The translations under genes were made by a program, and so were the position numbers. Source: a virus. From it: a DNA stretch of 58,392 bases. The notes under the pieces are model-generated. The model saw only the letters and a list, made by a program, of their open reading frames with translations, did not search any database and was not told the origin of the DNA. Numbering within the stretch: position 1 is the stretch's first letter; every line of letters begins with the position of its first letter. The DNA lies in IMG/VR virus record IMGVR_UViG_3300005618_000003, positions 1 to 58,392 of that record; one strand, given 5' to 3'. Below are positions 13,894-22,539 of the stretch, one piece after another.

Positions 13894-15306
13894 GTGATTA
13901 CAGAAGCTCTACTAACCGCGCTTGACCGCGCGGAATCGCCGACTGCTGTCAAGATGCTGGTGCGCGGCCTGGAATTGGTCAGCGGGACTCGCACGGCGCA
14001 TCTGCTTGGCCTCAAGAGCTTCAATATCGGAGATTTCTCCACAACGGACCCGCTCGGAACCGACTGGTATACCCTACACGGTTTCAATAAAATCGCCAAC
14101 GCGCTGTATGGGTACTCCAGTTACACCGGGCGGTCAATTTCGTTCGATGCCGTGCTCGAAAGTTCATGCGTTTACGCCTGCGTCAAGATCATAGCGGAAG
14201 ATATCGGGGCGACGCCGCAATACTTGCTGAGGCGCACGCAAGACAGAACCTACTCTAACCCAGCCTACGATCATTCGCTATACGAAGTGCTAGAGACCAT
14301 GCCCAATCCGGACATGAACTCATCGTCTTTCAAGGAATGCCTCACTGTCTCCGCGCTGCTGGCGAAGGATGGGTACGCGCGGATCGATCGCGACTCAAGG
14401 GGCGAGGTATTGTACCTGTGGCCGCTGATGCCGGGGTCGGTGCGGCGCGACAAGAACAAATACGGGCGTCCATTCTTCATCTGGAAGGACGGCAACGCTC
14501 CGGAAGTCACACTCGAAGCGAATCAAGTCTTCAATGTCCCCGGATTCTCGCTTAATGGCACCGGCGGCGATGACGTCTTGCGGCGGGCCCGCCACGTATT
14601 CGGGCTGACTCTCGCCACGCAGGAGTATCCGGGCCGGTTCTTTGCGAACGATGCCACTCCGGGGCTAATGTTGCAGCGGCCGGCGGGGTCGGTCGAGTTG
14701 ATGCCGGACAAGATCGCCGCGATCAAGCTCGCGTGGCGCAAGTGGCACCAGGGGGCGGCTCGCGCTCATGAGCCCGCCATTCTGCAGGACGGCATGGTTC
14801 CCATCCGGCTGGACCCGGATCACACCAAACTGCAACTGATCGAGCAACGGCAGTTCCAGGTTATCGAAATCTGCCGACTGTTCCGGATGCAACCGCACAA
14901 ACTCGCGGCCCTTGAGCGTTCGACGAACAACAATATCGAGCACCAATCCATCGAGTATGTCCGCGACACCTTCATGCCGGTGGCGACGCGTTGGAATCAG
15001 TCGGCGAGCCGGTGCTTGCTCAGTCCGGCTGACCGCGCTGGAGGCCTTTATACCGAATTTGACTATGACCGCCTGCTGCGCGGCGATTTCATAAGCCAAG
15101 CGACAGCCTGGGCAATGCTGCAGGGCAAGGGCGACATGACACAGAACGAAGTGCGCAGAATTCTCAAACTCCCGCCGGCGCCAGGCGGAGACGAACTCCG
15201 GGTCGACATGAACACGGAAGCGGTGGCGCAAGTGGCCGCGAGCATCGTGGCGAAGCAGAAACAGACACAGCTTGAGCTGATCGAAGGGGGTCGTCATGCG
15301 AAATAA
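13894..15306 (+). CDS. portal protein, HK97 family
   Basis: Forms the dodecameric channel at one capsid vertex through which DNA is packaged. The 470-residue length and segments such as VYACVKIIAEDIGATPQYLLRR, HSLYEVLETMPNP, LLAKDGYARIDRD, IPGF-like NVPGFSLNG and RLFRMQPHKLAALERSTNNNIEHQ are typical of HK97-type portals. GTG 13894 follows terL by three bases. The C-terminal Gln/Glu-rich end overlaps the next frame. Confidence 0.93.
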   Translation: MITEALLTALDRAESPTAVKMLVRGLELVSGTRTAHLLGLKSFNIGDFSTTDPLGTDWYTLHGFNKIANALYGYSSYTGRSISFDAVLESSCVYACVKIIAEDIGATPQYLLRRTQDRTYSNPAYDHSLYEVLETMPNPDMNSSSFKECLTVSALLAKDGYARIDRDSRGEVLYLWPLMPGSVRRDKNKYGRPFFIWKDGNAPEVTLEANQVFNVPGFSLNGTGGDDVLRRARHVFGLTLATQEYPGRFFANDATPGLMLQRPAGSVELMPDKIAAIKLAWRKWHQGAARAHEPAILQDGMVPIRLDPDHTKLQLIEQRQFQVIEICRLFRMQPHKLAALERSTNNNIEHQSIEYVRDTFMPVATRWNQSASRCLLSPADRAGGLYTEFDYDRLLRGDFISQATAWAMLQGKGDMTQNEVRRILKLPPAPGGDELRVDMNTEAVAQVAASIVAKQKQTQLELIEGGRHAK

Positions 15307-15319
15307 GGAGCTAAAACCC

Positions 15320-16282
15320 ATGAAAACGCCGCTGCAGGCCAAGCATCTCGATCTTCCACTGGAAATCAAGCAAGTAAACGACGACGGGAGCTTTACCGGC
15401 GATCTGTCGGTCTACGATTTCATCGATTACGGTGGCGATGTCACGCAAAAGGGCTGCTTCACCAAGACATTGCAGGAATCGGGCGGGAAAATCCCCATGC
15501 TCGCCTTTCACGACATGTCACGGCCAATCGGCGTCATGGAATTGACCGACGGCGAATCATCGCTCGAAGCGAAGGGCTACTTGAACATGGATTTGCCCGA
15601 CGCGAAGCAAGTTCTCTCGACGATGCGTTTTAATATGCGCCACGGCATAAAAACTGGCCTATCGATGGGCTATATCACAGTGAAAGACGCCATAAAGAGC
15701 GGAATTCGCTTCCTGCAAGAGGTGAAGTTGCTCGAAGGCTCTGTCGTGACGCTCGCGCAAAACGTAATGTGCGCCGTTACCGAGGTAAAAAGCGCATCGA
15801 CTTCCCCGGAACGCAAGGATTTCGCCGCAGAACTCGAAGAAACGCAGGTTTACGACCTGTTTTATCAGGTCTGCTCGGCCCTTTATTCGGAACTCGCCAA
15901 CTCGGTTTACATGGCAGACGAGCAAGCGGCGGCCGAAGATGGCGTCAAAAAGGCGCTTGCGGACGCCGAAAACGCCTTCCTGGACTTCGTAAATCGCTAT
16001 TTTTCGCTGAAATCGACTGAAAACACCGCCGAATACATGAATTTTCCCGAGACTCGCGTCGCACAAAAGATGCTGATGGATCTCGAAACCCGCGTTAAGG
16101 CACTCCTTGCCAAATCTGGCGCCACTTCAACGGAAGCCGGCGCAGATGATGCAGGAGCCGCCACTCAACCGAACGAGCCGGGAGACTCCCACTCGAACGA
16201 GCTTACCGCTGAACAGAAAGCAGTGGTTCGCAATTTCGTAAAGGAGAGTTTCAATGGAAATTCAAGAACTTCTAACGCCTGA
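15320..16282 (+). CDS. prohead maturation protease, HK97 (S78) family
   Basis: Cleaves the scaffold and the N-terminal arm of the capsid protein during head maturation. The N-terminal domain shows GDVTQKGCFTKTL, the catalytic His in MLAFHDMSRPIG and the catalytic Ser in KTGLSMGYI. The C-terminal 130 residues are acidic and helical, suitable as scaffold. ATG 15320 has an ideal AGGAG eight bases upstream, so it is preferred over ATG 15296. The gene overlaps the capsid gene start. Confidence 0.9.
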   Translation: MKTPLQAKHLDLPLEIKQVNDDGSFTGDLSVYDFIDYGGDVTQKGCFTKTLQESGGKIPMLAFHDMSRPIGVMELTDGESSLEAKGYLNMDLPDAKQVLSTMRFNMRHGIKTGLSMGYITVKDAIKSGIRFLQEVKLLEGSVVTLAQNVMCAVTEVKSASTSPERKDFAAELEETQVYDLFYQVCSALYSELANSVYMADEQAAAEDGVKKALADAENAFLDFVNRYFSLKSTENTAEYMNFPETRVAQKMLMDLETRVKALLAKSGATSTEAGADDAGAATQPNEPGDSHSNELTAEQKAVVRNFVKESFNGNSRTSNA

Positions 16283-17459
16283 GCTGAAGGCGGCCATCGG
16301 CGAGCAGTTGGCGACCGAGCGAAAGGCCTGGGAGGCTGCGATTAAGGGCCTTGAAGGCAGCACTGCGACAGGCGCGGCCGAAACCAAAGTCGCGTATGAG
16401 GCATTGGTGAAGCGCATCGACGGCATCCAGGCCTTGATGGGCAAGGCCGAAGCCGAATCGATGAAGCAGGAAGTTAGCATGTCGCGGCGCTTCTTCGACA
16501 GCGAGTCGCTGAAGGAATTCAAGGGCCGCGCGAAGCACAAGGGCGGCACTTCCTTCCGGCACGAAGGCAGCATTTGGGAAGGATGGGGCCTTGGCAAGAA
16601 AGACATCACCGAGAGCACCATCACCGCGCCCAGCGTTGGGCTCTCGACCCGGTTGCCGGATTGGGTATTCGCCGGCGTCCGTCAGTTGCGCGTTCGCGAT
16701 CTGATCCGCAGCGTGCCGGTTTCTCAGGGCGCCGTGAACTTCGTGAAGGAGAACACCTTCACTAATGCGGCCTATCCCCAAACGGAAGCCGCGGCTAAGG
16801 CCCACACTGCTCTGACTTTCACCGTGGCGCAGGCCGTGGTGCAAACTCTGGCCCATTACATCAAGGCCTCTCGGCAGGCCCTCGATGACATCGGCCAGAT
16901 GCAGGCCTCGATCGACTTTAAGTTGCTGGTCGGATTGAAGGACGAAGAGGATTTCGAACTGCTCCGCGGGGACGGGACCGGTTCGCACCTTACCGGTCTG
17001 ATGGTCGGCGGAACGGCCTTCGATACCACCAAGAACGTTTCCGCGACCGACAATATCGCCGACACCTTGTCGGAAGCACTGGAGCAGATCGAAGCCGCGA
17101 ACCACACCGCGACGGGCATCGTTCTGAACCCCGTCAACTGGCGCCAAATGACCCGCATCAAGGACTCAAACAAGCGGTATCTCCTGGGCGGCCCCGGCCT
17201 GCTGCAGGAGCCTCGCTTGTGGGGTCTACCGGTTGCCGTTACCACCGCCATGCCGACCGACAAGTTCCTCGTCGGCGACTTTATGCGCGGCTGCGAGATT
17301 TACGACCGCATGGAATCCGTCATCGACATCTCTACCGAGAACGAAGATGACTTCATCAAGAACATGGTCACGATCCGCGCTGAAGAGCGCATAGCCCTCG
17401 CCCAGTTCCGTAGCGACTACTTCGTCTACGGCTACCTGGACGGCGTTGCTCACATCTAA
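16254..17459 (+). CDS. major capsid protein, HK97 fold
   Basis: The 401-residue protein has an N-terminal coiled, cleavable segment (about residues 1-105) and then the HK97-like body with LPDWVFAGVRQLRVRDLIRSVPVSQGAVNFVKENTF, LLRGDGTGSHLTGLM, IVLNPVNWRQMTRIKDS and RAEERIALAQFRSDYFVYG. These are strong capsid signatures. Gene order portal-protease-capsid agrees. An AAGGAG ribosome-binding site precedes ATG 16254. Confidence 0.95.
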   Translation: MEIQELLTPELKAAIGEQLATERKAWEAAIKGLEGSTATGAAETKVAYEALVKRIDGIQALMGKAEAESMKQEVSMSRRFFDSESLKEFKGRAKHKGGTSFRHEGSIWEGWGLGKKDITESTITAPSVGLSTRLPDWVFAGVRQLRVRDLIRSVPVSQGAVNFVKENTFTNAAYPQTEAAAKAHTALTFTVAQAVVQTLAHYIKASRQALDDIGQMQASIDFKLLVGLKDEEDFELLRGDGTGSHLTGLMVGGTAFDTTKNVSATDNIADTLSEALEQIEAANHTATGIVLNPVNWRQMTRIKDSNKRYLLGGPGLLQEPRLWGLPVAVTTAMPTDKFLVGDFMRGCEIYDRMESVIDISTENEDDFIKNMVTIRAEERIALAQFRSDYFVYGYLDGVAHI

Positions 17460-17500
17460 GCCCTGATTCTCCCGGCCCGCAGACCAGCCTCCGTGACCCC

Positions 17501-18181
17501 ATGAAGCCATACGACGATCCCATCGAAATTACGGGACCAGATCGTGAGCCAGTGACGGTCGCGGAGGCTGCTCTTTCGACGCGCGTAAGCGGAAACGCCG
17601 AAGACGATCTATTCGCAATATACATCCCTGCCGCCAGGCGAAACGTCGAGAGGGCGACCGGCCGTACAGCCTATCAGAAGACGCTCGAATGGGCACTGGA
17701 CTACTGGAATGGAGTTCCGGCGGCTTGGGTAGGTCAGAGCTCACAGCCGGGCTCTGGGAACTATGTTCCGTTGATGCGGCACATTGAGCTCCCGCGGGCC
17801 ACGCCGCTCATTGCAATTGAGTCAGTAAAGTACACCGATTCGGACGGCAACGAGACGACGTGGGACCCAACACAGTATGTCGTCGATACCTATTCTCTAC
17901 CGGGGCGGCTGGTGTTGGGATTCAATCAAACATGGCCGTCTTTCACTCCGGCCGCGGCGAACGCCATCAAGATCCGTTATACGGCCGGAACCCAATATAT
18001 CTATCCGGACAGCATAGATCCGGACTTTCGAACTCTCGTCCTGCTTCTAGTTGGAACGCTGTATGCCAATCGTGAAAGCGAGATACCGGTCGACAACCTC
18101 GCAAAGCAACTGCTCAAACTTCCACTGTTCAGCAATATGGTGCAGTCCCTGCGGGTAGTTCACGAGTATTCCGATCAATGA
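17501..18181 (+). CDS. head-tail connector protein, gp6-like
   Basis: Predicted adaptor binding under the portal. The protein has the helical N-terminus of gp6/DNA-packaging adaptors (VTVAEAALSTRVSGNAEDDLFAIYIPAARRNVERATGR), a beta middle and a helical C-terminus (DPDFRTLVLLLVGTLYANRE). At 226 residues it is somewhat long for the family. It ends in an ATGA overlap with the deacetylase gene, so the unusual glycan cassette is translationally coupled to a structural gene. Confidence 0.8.
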   Translation: MKPYDDPIEITGPDREPVTVAEAALSTRVSGNAEDDLFAIYIPAARRNVERATGRTAYQKTLEWALDYWNGVPAAWVGQSSQPGSGNYVPLMRHIELPRATPLIAIESVKYTDSDGNETTWDPTQYVVDTYSLPGRLVLGFNQTWPSFTPAAANAIKIRYTAGTQYIYPDSIDPDFRTLVLLLVGTLYANRESEIPVDNLAKQLLKLPLFSNMVQSLRVVHEYSDQ

Positions 18182-18723
18182 ACCTGTTTTTTAGCCCACA
18201 TTGCGATGACGAGTCGCTTTTTGGCTGTTTCACGATTCAGCGCGAAAATCCGCTCGTGGTGGTCGTTTTCGATGGGCGCATTCAGCAGAAACGCGGCTTG
18301 CCGGTGACGGCGCAGGACCGGCGTAACGAAACCATCTTTGCGCTGCAGGAAATTGGCGCGCTGGCGCTGTTCATGGGCTACTCCGACGCTGACGACGACC
18401 CGCCGAGCCTAAAAGACAACATTCGAGCCTTGATTGAGCGCCACAAACCAGAAAAAGTGTGGGCGCCCGCCATTGAGAAAGACGGGCACGTTCAGCATAA
18501 CCTCGTCGGGCGACTGGTGGCCGAGGCGTTTCCGGCAACACAGGGCTATCTGACATATACGCGAACAGGCGGGAAGTCAACCAACGGCAAGCCCGTTCCA
18601 ATCGAGCCGGGGATGATCCAGCGGAAATTGCGGGCACTGGCCTGCTACACCTCTCAGATCGATATTGTTGCGAATTGCCGCGAGCACTTCCTGCGGGATC
18701 TCAAAGAATATTATGCTGCGTGA
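18178..18723 (+). CDS. PIG-L/LmbE-like sugar N-deacetylase
   Basis: Zinc-dependent deacetylase of the GlcNAc-PI deacetylase family. The metal motif appears as SPHCDDESLFG (PHxDDE, residues 7-12), with the second ligand segment GHVQHNLVG (HxxH). About 181 residues, slightly short for the family, but the fold-defining pieces are present. Members remove acetyl from N-acetyl sugars such as GlcNAc. It is the first gene of a cassette of methyl- and glycosyltransferases placed inside the head-tail operon, so a role in making a modified sugar is inferred. Confidence 0.85.
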   Translation: MNLFFSPHCDDESLFGCFTIQRENPLVVVVFDGRIQQKRGLPVTAQDRRNETIFALQEIGALALFMGYSDADDDPPSLKDNIRALIERHKPEKVWAPAIEKDGHVQHNLVGRLVAEAFPATQGYLTYTRTGGKSTNGKPVPIEPGMIQRKLRALACYTSQIDIVANCREHFLRDLKEYYAA

Positions 18724-19306
18724 GTTAACGGCAAAGGATCAGCACGAGCTTAGTTTCTGGCGGCGCGAGGGAGCAAGGGAAATGCCTGAGCATCGCAGGA
18801 CGCTCTTGGCGTACATGGAATGGTTCGGAGTGCGGGCAGCGGATAGCGTTTTGGAGGTTGGCATAGGGCCGGGCGGAGGAATCATTCCACATCTCCCGGC
18901 GCGCCGCAAGGTGGCGCTCGACCCGCTGATATCCGAATACGTGAAGGATTGCGGACTGATTCTCCTGCCTGGGATCGAGTATGCGACATCGCGCTTTGAG
19001 GATTGGCAAACTGAAGAGACATTCGATGCGATAGTTTCCACCAATACTATCGACCACGGCGAGTTGGGATTTCACATTATGCCGCGGTTCCGTTCCCTAC
19101 TCAAGCCCGGCGGCCGACTGTATCTGCATGTTCATCTGCGCCCAGAGGAGCTATTAAACACCGGCCACGACCACAGCCTCACGGTCGAGCAGCTCGACGA
19201 AGCGCTGATCGGCTCCGGCTTGAACGAACTGCGACGTGAGGTTCTGCCGGCGGATCTAGACGGCTGGCCGTGCCCGACGCTGATGGGGGTTTGGGAAGCT
19301 GCGTGA
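18713..19306 (+). CDS. class I SAM-dependent methyltransferase
   Basis: Shows the Rossmann SAM-binding motif VLEVGIGPGGGIIPHL, an acidic strand (VALDPL), DAIVSTNTIDHGELGFHIMPRFRSLLKPGGRLYLHVHL (motifs post-I to III) and a C-terminal beta region. The RSLLKPGGRL pattern is typical of Methyltransf_11/23 enzymes that often act on sugars or small molecules. ATG 18713 overlaps the deacetylase end by 11 bases. The substrate is unknown; the context suggests a glycan. Confidence 0.85.
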   Translation: MLRELTAKDQHELSFWRREGAREMPEHRRTLLAYMEWFGVRAADSVLEVGIGPGGGIIPHLPARRKVALDPLISEYVKDCGLILLPGIEYATSRFEDWQTEETFDAIVSTNTIDHGELGFHIMPRFRSLLKPGGRLYLHVHLRPEELLNTGHDHSLTVEQLDEALIGSGLNELRREVLPADLDGWPCPTLMGVWEAA

Positions 19307-19761
19307 CGGTTCGGGAACTTGAACGAAACTCCATTCGAGCGTTCATGGAAGAGAATCGCGAATACCTGAAGGGCCGCGTGCTCGACTTCGGCGCCGGTAA
19401 GCAGCCATATCGCGACCTGGTTGAAGGCGAGTATGTGCCCTTTGAGCCGGGCGGGAAGATCGAGTCGCCATTCGATGCGGTGATGTCCAATCAGGTGATT
19501 CAGTATTTGCCCAATCCGCTGGCACAGATCCGGCAATTCCGAACGGATTTCCTGAAGCGAGGCGGCTATCTGGTGATGACGGGGCCGACGAACTGGGAAG
19601 AGATCGAAAAAACCGATCTATTCCGCTTCACCGTTTTCGGCATAAAGTTTCTTGTTCGGCAGGCTGGATTCGAAGTGTTGAAAGCGAAGTCGCGGGCGCG
19701 GATCGACGCGGACGGATTTGATCTGTCGCTGGGGTGGGGCGTGGTGGCGGTGAAGTCGTGA
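19303..19761 (+). CDS. class I SAM-dependent methyltransferase-like protein
   Basis: Starts at GTG 19303 (GTGA overlap). LKGRVLDFGAGKQPYRDLV is a SAM-binding motif I, and FDAVMSNQVIQYLPNPLAQIRQFRTDFLKRGGYLVMTGPTNW follows. It is compact (152 residues) and lacks a full strand between motifs I and II, so it may be a minimal enzyme. A paralogous relation to the gene before it is possible. The substrate is unknown. Confidence 0.78.
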   Translation: MTVRELERNSIRAFMEENREYLKGRVLDFGAGKQPYRDLVEGEYVPFEPGGKIESPFDAVMSNQVIQYLPNPLAQIRQFRTDFLKRGGYLVMTGPTNWEEIEKTDLFRFTVFGIKFLVRQAGFEVLKAKSRARIDADGFDLSLGWGVVAVKS

Positions 19762-20318
19762 AGACCGCCAATATCACCGCCGTCGCGGTAACGCGCGGCG
19801 GATATGACATCTCGGAAGTAGTCGAGTCGCTGAAGGGCTTCGGCGAAGTGATCGTCCAGGACAATTCCAAAGGCCAAGACTACAAGGTTTGGGGCCGCTA
19901 CCTACCTGGGCGCGCGCCTAAATTCCCAGTGATGTACGTCCAGGACGATGATTGCATTGTCGATTCCCAGGGCATCTGCAACTGCTACGGCCCCGGCGTC
20001 GTGTCTCTGAACTGGAGTAAGAACCATCGTGAAGTGAACGCGAATATCTATCGAGGCGGCATGGCCCCGGTCGGCTGGGGTGCGGTCTTCGATGCCGATC
20101 TCCGCCGAGTGCTCGACGGCTGGGAGCGCGACGATCTGTTCTTGCGGGAATGCGACAGGGTGTTCACGGCGCTCAATAAGATCAACGCCGTCGAAGTTCC
20201 AATGCGGCATTTGCCCCGCGCGAACGACCGTGATCGCATGTGGCGCGAACCTCGCCATCTGGAAGATATGGAAGCGATCCGCCAACGGATTCAGCAGGTG
20301 AAGAAAAAGGCAGCATGA
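19758..20318 (+). CDS. GT-A fold glycosyltransferase-like protein
   Basis: GTGA overlap at 19758. The N-terminus reads NITAVAVTRGGYDISEVVESLKGFGEVIVQDNS, a Rossmann-like beta-alpha unit as in GT2 enzymes. VMYVQDDDCIVDSQG supplies a DxD-type metal motif, and a W-rich acceptor side (GMAPVGWGAVFDADL) with an acidic pair (ERDDLFLREC) follows. These are GT-A features. The donor and acceptor sugars cannot be read from the sequence. Confidence 0.75.
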   Translation: MKTANITAVAVTRGGYDISEVVESLKGFGEVIVQDNSKGQDYKVWGRYLPGRAPKFPVMYVQDDDCIVDSQGICNCYGPGVVSLNWSKNHREVNANIYRGGMAPVGWGAVFDADLRRVLDGWERDDLFLRECDRVFTALNKINAVEVPMRHLPRANDRDRMWREPRHLEDMEAIRQRIQQVKKKAA

Positions 20319-20551
20319 GCAAACTGAATTACACCTACGACGCTGAGCGCGACGTGCTCACCGTCGAGGGTATCCATTACGCGGGCGACATGTTCCGCGA
20401 GTTCGGCATCCGCGAGACGCACCCTTCGCGGCTACTCAGGATTGTGAACCGCGCGGGTGTCCTTGAGTTAAAGGTTGCGCACGATCCGGACTTGGCTATC
20501 AGGTTCGAGCAAGCGGTTAATCAGCCGCGAAACGGACATCGCCTCATCTGA
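20315..20551 (+). CDS. hypothetical protein (78 aa)
   Basis: Starts at ATG 20315 (ATGA overlap). The product SKLNYTYDAERDVLTVEGIHYAGDMFREFG...LRIVNRAGVLELKVAHDP is beta-rich and acidic. No family is recognised. It sits within the glycan cassette without enzyme motifs. Confidence 0.6.
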   Translation: MSKLNYTYDAERDVLTVEGIHYAGDMFREFGIRETHPSRLLRIVNRAGVLELKVAHDPDLAIRFEQAVNQPRNGHRLI

Positions 20552-20570
20552 GTTGAACTCCTGGCCTTCC

Positions 20571-20753
20571 ATGATTAAGAAATTCTACACCCGCCTTTTC
20601 GAGAGCGGCCTGTCGGGGCGCGTCGAGGCAGTGCAGGCGCGGGATTGGCTGGCAAGGAATGTCGAGGTCGGACGCGGAACAGCGGGGCGCGGCGTGGTAA
20701 TGCAGGATTGGCGAGTACAGGCAAGGATAGCCGGGTTGGAGCACGGTCAGTAG
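20571..20753 (+). CDS. hypothetical protein (60 aa) running into G-rich tract
   Basis: The first 17 residues (MIKKFYTRLFESGLSGR) look like a true phage protein start. The remainder is low in protein character and encoded by the beginning of a G-rich, repetitive stretch. The frame could be a short leader to the untranslated element that follows. The function is unknown. Confidence 0.4.
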   Translation: MIKKFYTRLFESGLSGRVEAVQARDWLARNVEVGRGTAGRGVVMQDWRVQARIAGLEHGQ

Positions 20754-20860
20754 GGGCGTGGGCTGGTGATGCAGGCGTGGCAAGACGCGAAGGCGTCCGA
20801 CTTGCGTGGGCGCGGAATGGCAAGGTAAGCCAGGATTCGGAACGGGATGGTTTGGTTTGG
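20640..20860 (+). repeat. G-rich degenerate tandem tract
   Basis: Over about 220 bases the + strand is dominated by purine-rich words such as GGCAAGG, GGCGTGG, GGATTGG and GGTTTGGTTTGG, with irregular spacing. The open frames here give low-complexity translations. The strand bias resembles G-rich intergenic tracts that I remember from other phages but whose role is not established. It ends in a hairpin terminator at 20862. The tract may be an RNA with G-quartet or structural potential, or a DNA signal. Confidence 0.6.
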
Positions 20861-20861
20861 T

Positions 20862-20890
20862 GGGCGTCGAGAAATCGACGCCCTTTCTAT
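20862..20890 (+). terminator. rho-independent terminator
   Basis: A perfect nine-base stem (20862-20870 with 20875-20883) with a GAAA tetraloop is followed by TTTCTATT. It lies at the end of the G-rich tract and ten bases before a ribosome-near region of the next glycosyltransferase gene, so it could attenuate transcription into the downstream part of the glycan cassette. Confidence 0.85.
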
Positions 20891-20898
20891 TGGGCGAA

Positions 20899-21630
20899 AT
20901 GATCGATCTACTTTTTGTAAGCCATAACAGGTTGCGATTCACGCAAGCCTCAGTCGAGTGTCTTTTGCAAAACACGCAATGGGACAAGGTCAGATTGATT
21001 AGAATTCACGACGACAGCTCCTCGGACGGAACGGCGGAGTTTCTTTCGAGTGTCGAGTGGCCTGTTCCGCGGGAGTTCCGTTGGAGGCCGATCGGCGGAC
21101 CCGTTGCGGCGATGAACAAATTCATCCGCGAATCGCAGGACGAGGGATCTCCAATACTGGCCAAAATCGACAATGACGTGCTGCTGCCGAAGGGTTGGCT
21201 GGGCGACTGCTACCGCGTCATGAACCAACAGCCGGAAGTCGATCTGCTGGGCATCGAATGCACCAACGATTTCCCGGAGCCCGCGCCGTTCTTCCGCCAG
21301 TATCAGCGCGCATCGCATATCGGCGGCATTGGGTTGTTCCGGCGACGGGTGTTTGAGAAGTTCGGTTTGCCGGTTGCCGAGGGGCGCCAGGGCTTTACGC
21401 AGTTCCAAACGAGGCACGAGCAGATTGTGAGCGGCTGGCTGTCGCCATCCTTGCCGGTCGCGCTGCTCGATCACCTCCCAATGGAGCCGTGGCGATCGCT
21501 GTCGGAGGAATACATCGCTAAGGGTTGGCAGCGCCGGGGCTGGGGCGAGGGCGACGTGCAGTATTACTCGCAAAAGTCTGTGGCGCTATGGGAGTGGTGG
21601 AGCGGAGCTAAGGCCGAGCAGGCGGCATGA
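20899..21630 (+). CDS. glycosyltransferase family 2
   Basis: ATG 20899 follows the terminator. The protein begins IDLLFVSHNRLRFTQASVECLL and continues with RIHDDSSSDGTAEFLS (GT2 nucleotide-binding Asp pair), AKIDNDVLLPKGW (DxD-type motif) and LLGIECTNDF. It ends with a long acceptor-binding region containing GGIGLFRRRVFEKFG. The 243-residue length is usual for a soluble GT2 enzyme. Open upstream extension codons at 20806 lie in the G-rich tract and are rejected. It likely transfers a sugar from a nucleotide donor; the acceptor is unknown. Confidence 0.85.
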   Translation: MIDLLFVSHNRLRFTQASVECLLQNTQWDKVRLIRIHDDSSSDGTAEFLSSVEWPVPREFRWRPIGGPVAAMNKFIRESQDEGSPILAKIDNDVLLPKGWLGDCYRVMNQQPEVDLLGIECTNDFPEPAPFFRQYQRASHIGGIGLFRRRVFEKFGLPVAEGRQGFTQFQTRHEQIVSGWLSPSLPVALLDHLPMEPWRSLSEEYIAKGWQRRGWGEGDVQYYSQKSVALWEWWSGAKAEQAA

Positions 21631-21752
21631 ATCTTGATGGGCCGGACAATTGGCTCGCCAAACTCTGTGGATGGTTCTTCGTCCGCGACTATTTCTGGAT
21701 CGCGACTCGTCTCGCGGATTTGTACGGACTCATTTACGGCCCTAGGTGCTGA
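21627..21752 (+). CDS. 41-residue aromatic-rich peptide
   Basis: ATGA-coupled to the glycosyltransferase. The product MNLDGPDNWLAKLCGWFFVRDYFWIATRLADLYG... is rich in Trp, Phe and Tyr and could be membrane-associated. No family is recognised. Confidence 0.4.
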   Translation: MNLDGPDNWLAKLCGWFFVRDYFWIATRLADLYGLIYGPRC

Positions 21753-21782
21753 TTTCCACCATCACGCGGCGCTAAGGTCGGC

Positions 21783-21816
21783 GCAACGGTTAGTGGAGGG
21801 ACTAACCTGCGGTTGC
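21783..21816 (+). other. hairpin in the 21753-21888 gap
   Basis: A perfect seven-base stem GGTTAGT/ACTAACC (21788-21794 with 21801-21807) has a GGAGGG loop and an outer GCAAC/GTTGC extension separated by a four-base bulge. No T-run follows, so it is not an obvious terminator. The loop resembles a Shine-Dalgarno sequence, which would allow RNA regulation. Nothing else was seen in this 136-base gap. Confidence 0.45.
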
Positions 21817-21888
21817 CCGCCATACCCGAATTACCGGATATGTCCAAAAGTTAATCCCTCGGTACGCAACCCAAGCATTATCGCATAA

Positions 21889-22539
21889 ATGCTAGTAAGT
21901 GCCATTATCCCGACAAGGGCAAGGCCGCACTTCGCCCATCGTGCACTGGATTGCGCGCTGCGGCAAGCCTGCGGGGATTACGGCTTGGAAGTTCACATTC
22001 TCGATGATCTCGACGCGCCGAGCTTCTTTAACGCACCGGATTTTAACGGCGTTCACTACCACATTTCGGAGCGCCGTATGAGCATTGGCGAGAAGCGCAA
22101 CAGGCTATGCGAGCTGGCGAGCGGCGACATTATCGCAACTTTCGACGACGACGATTACAGCGCGCCAGGCCGCATCAATGACCAGTTGGAGCGATTGATG
22201 TCGTCGGGAGCGATGCTTACCGGCTACAACGAAATGCTGTTCGAAACGGAAGATGGCGAGTGCTGGTTGCGTACTGGCGAAAAGGATCATGTCATCGGAA
22301 CTTCGATGATGTACCGCCGCGAATTCTGGAAGGCTAACCCCTTCCCCTCCGGTGCTGGTCGCTCCATCGATTTCGTCGGTGAGGACACGGTGTTTCTATC
22401 CGCCGCTCGTCGAATCCACAGCGTTGCCGCCGTTCCAGCCGGCGAGATGATGCTGGCTCGCATCCACGGCGGCAACACGATCACCAAGAAGCCGGTTGAG
22501 GGGCACGGCTGGAAGCGAATTGAGAGGCAAGCGGCATGA
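21889..22539 (+). CDS. glycosyltransferase family 2
   Basis: Begins MLVSAIIPTRARPHFAHRALDCAL, with HILDDLDAPSFF and the metal motif ATFDDDDYSAPGRINDQLERL (DxD). The C-terminal part carries GTSMMYRREFWKANPFP and the conserved FVGEDTVFLSAA (the ED acceptor-base motif of GT2). All major GT2 elements are present in 216 residues. No clear ribosome-binding site precedes ATG 21889. It is coupled to the next gene by ATGA. Confidence 0.88.
   Translation: MLVSAIIPTRARPHFAHRALDCALRQACGDYGLEVHILDDLDAPSFFNAPDFNGVHYHISERRMSIGEKRNRLCELASGDIIATFDDDDYSAPGRINDQLERLMSSGAMLTGYNEMLFETEDGECWLRTGEKDHVIGTSMMYRREFWKANPFPSGAGRSIDFVGEDTVFLSAARRIHSVAAVPAGEMMLARIHGGNTITKKPVEGHGWKRIERQAA

Noticed and set aside
20806-20898. 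N-terminal extension of the glycosyltransferase at 20899
   Set aside because: The extension is encoded by the G-rich tract and the terminator hairpin, and the GT2 domain starts exactly at ATG 20899.
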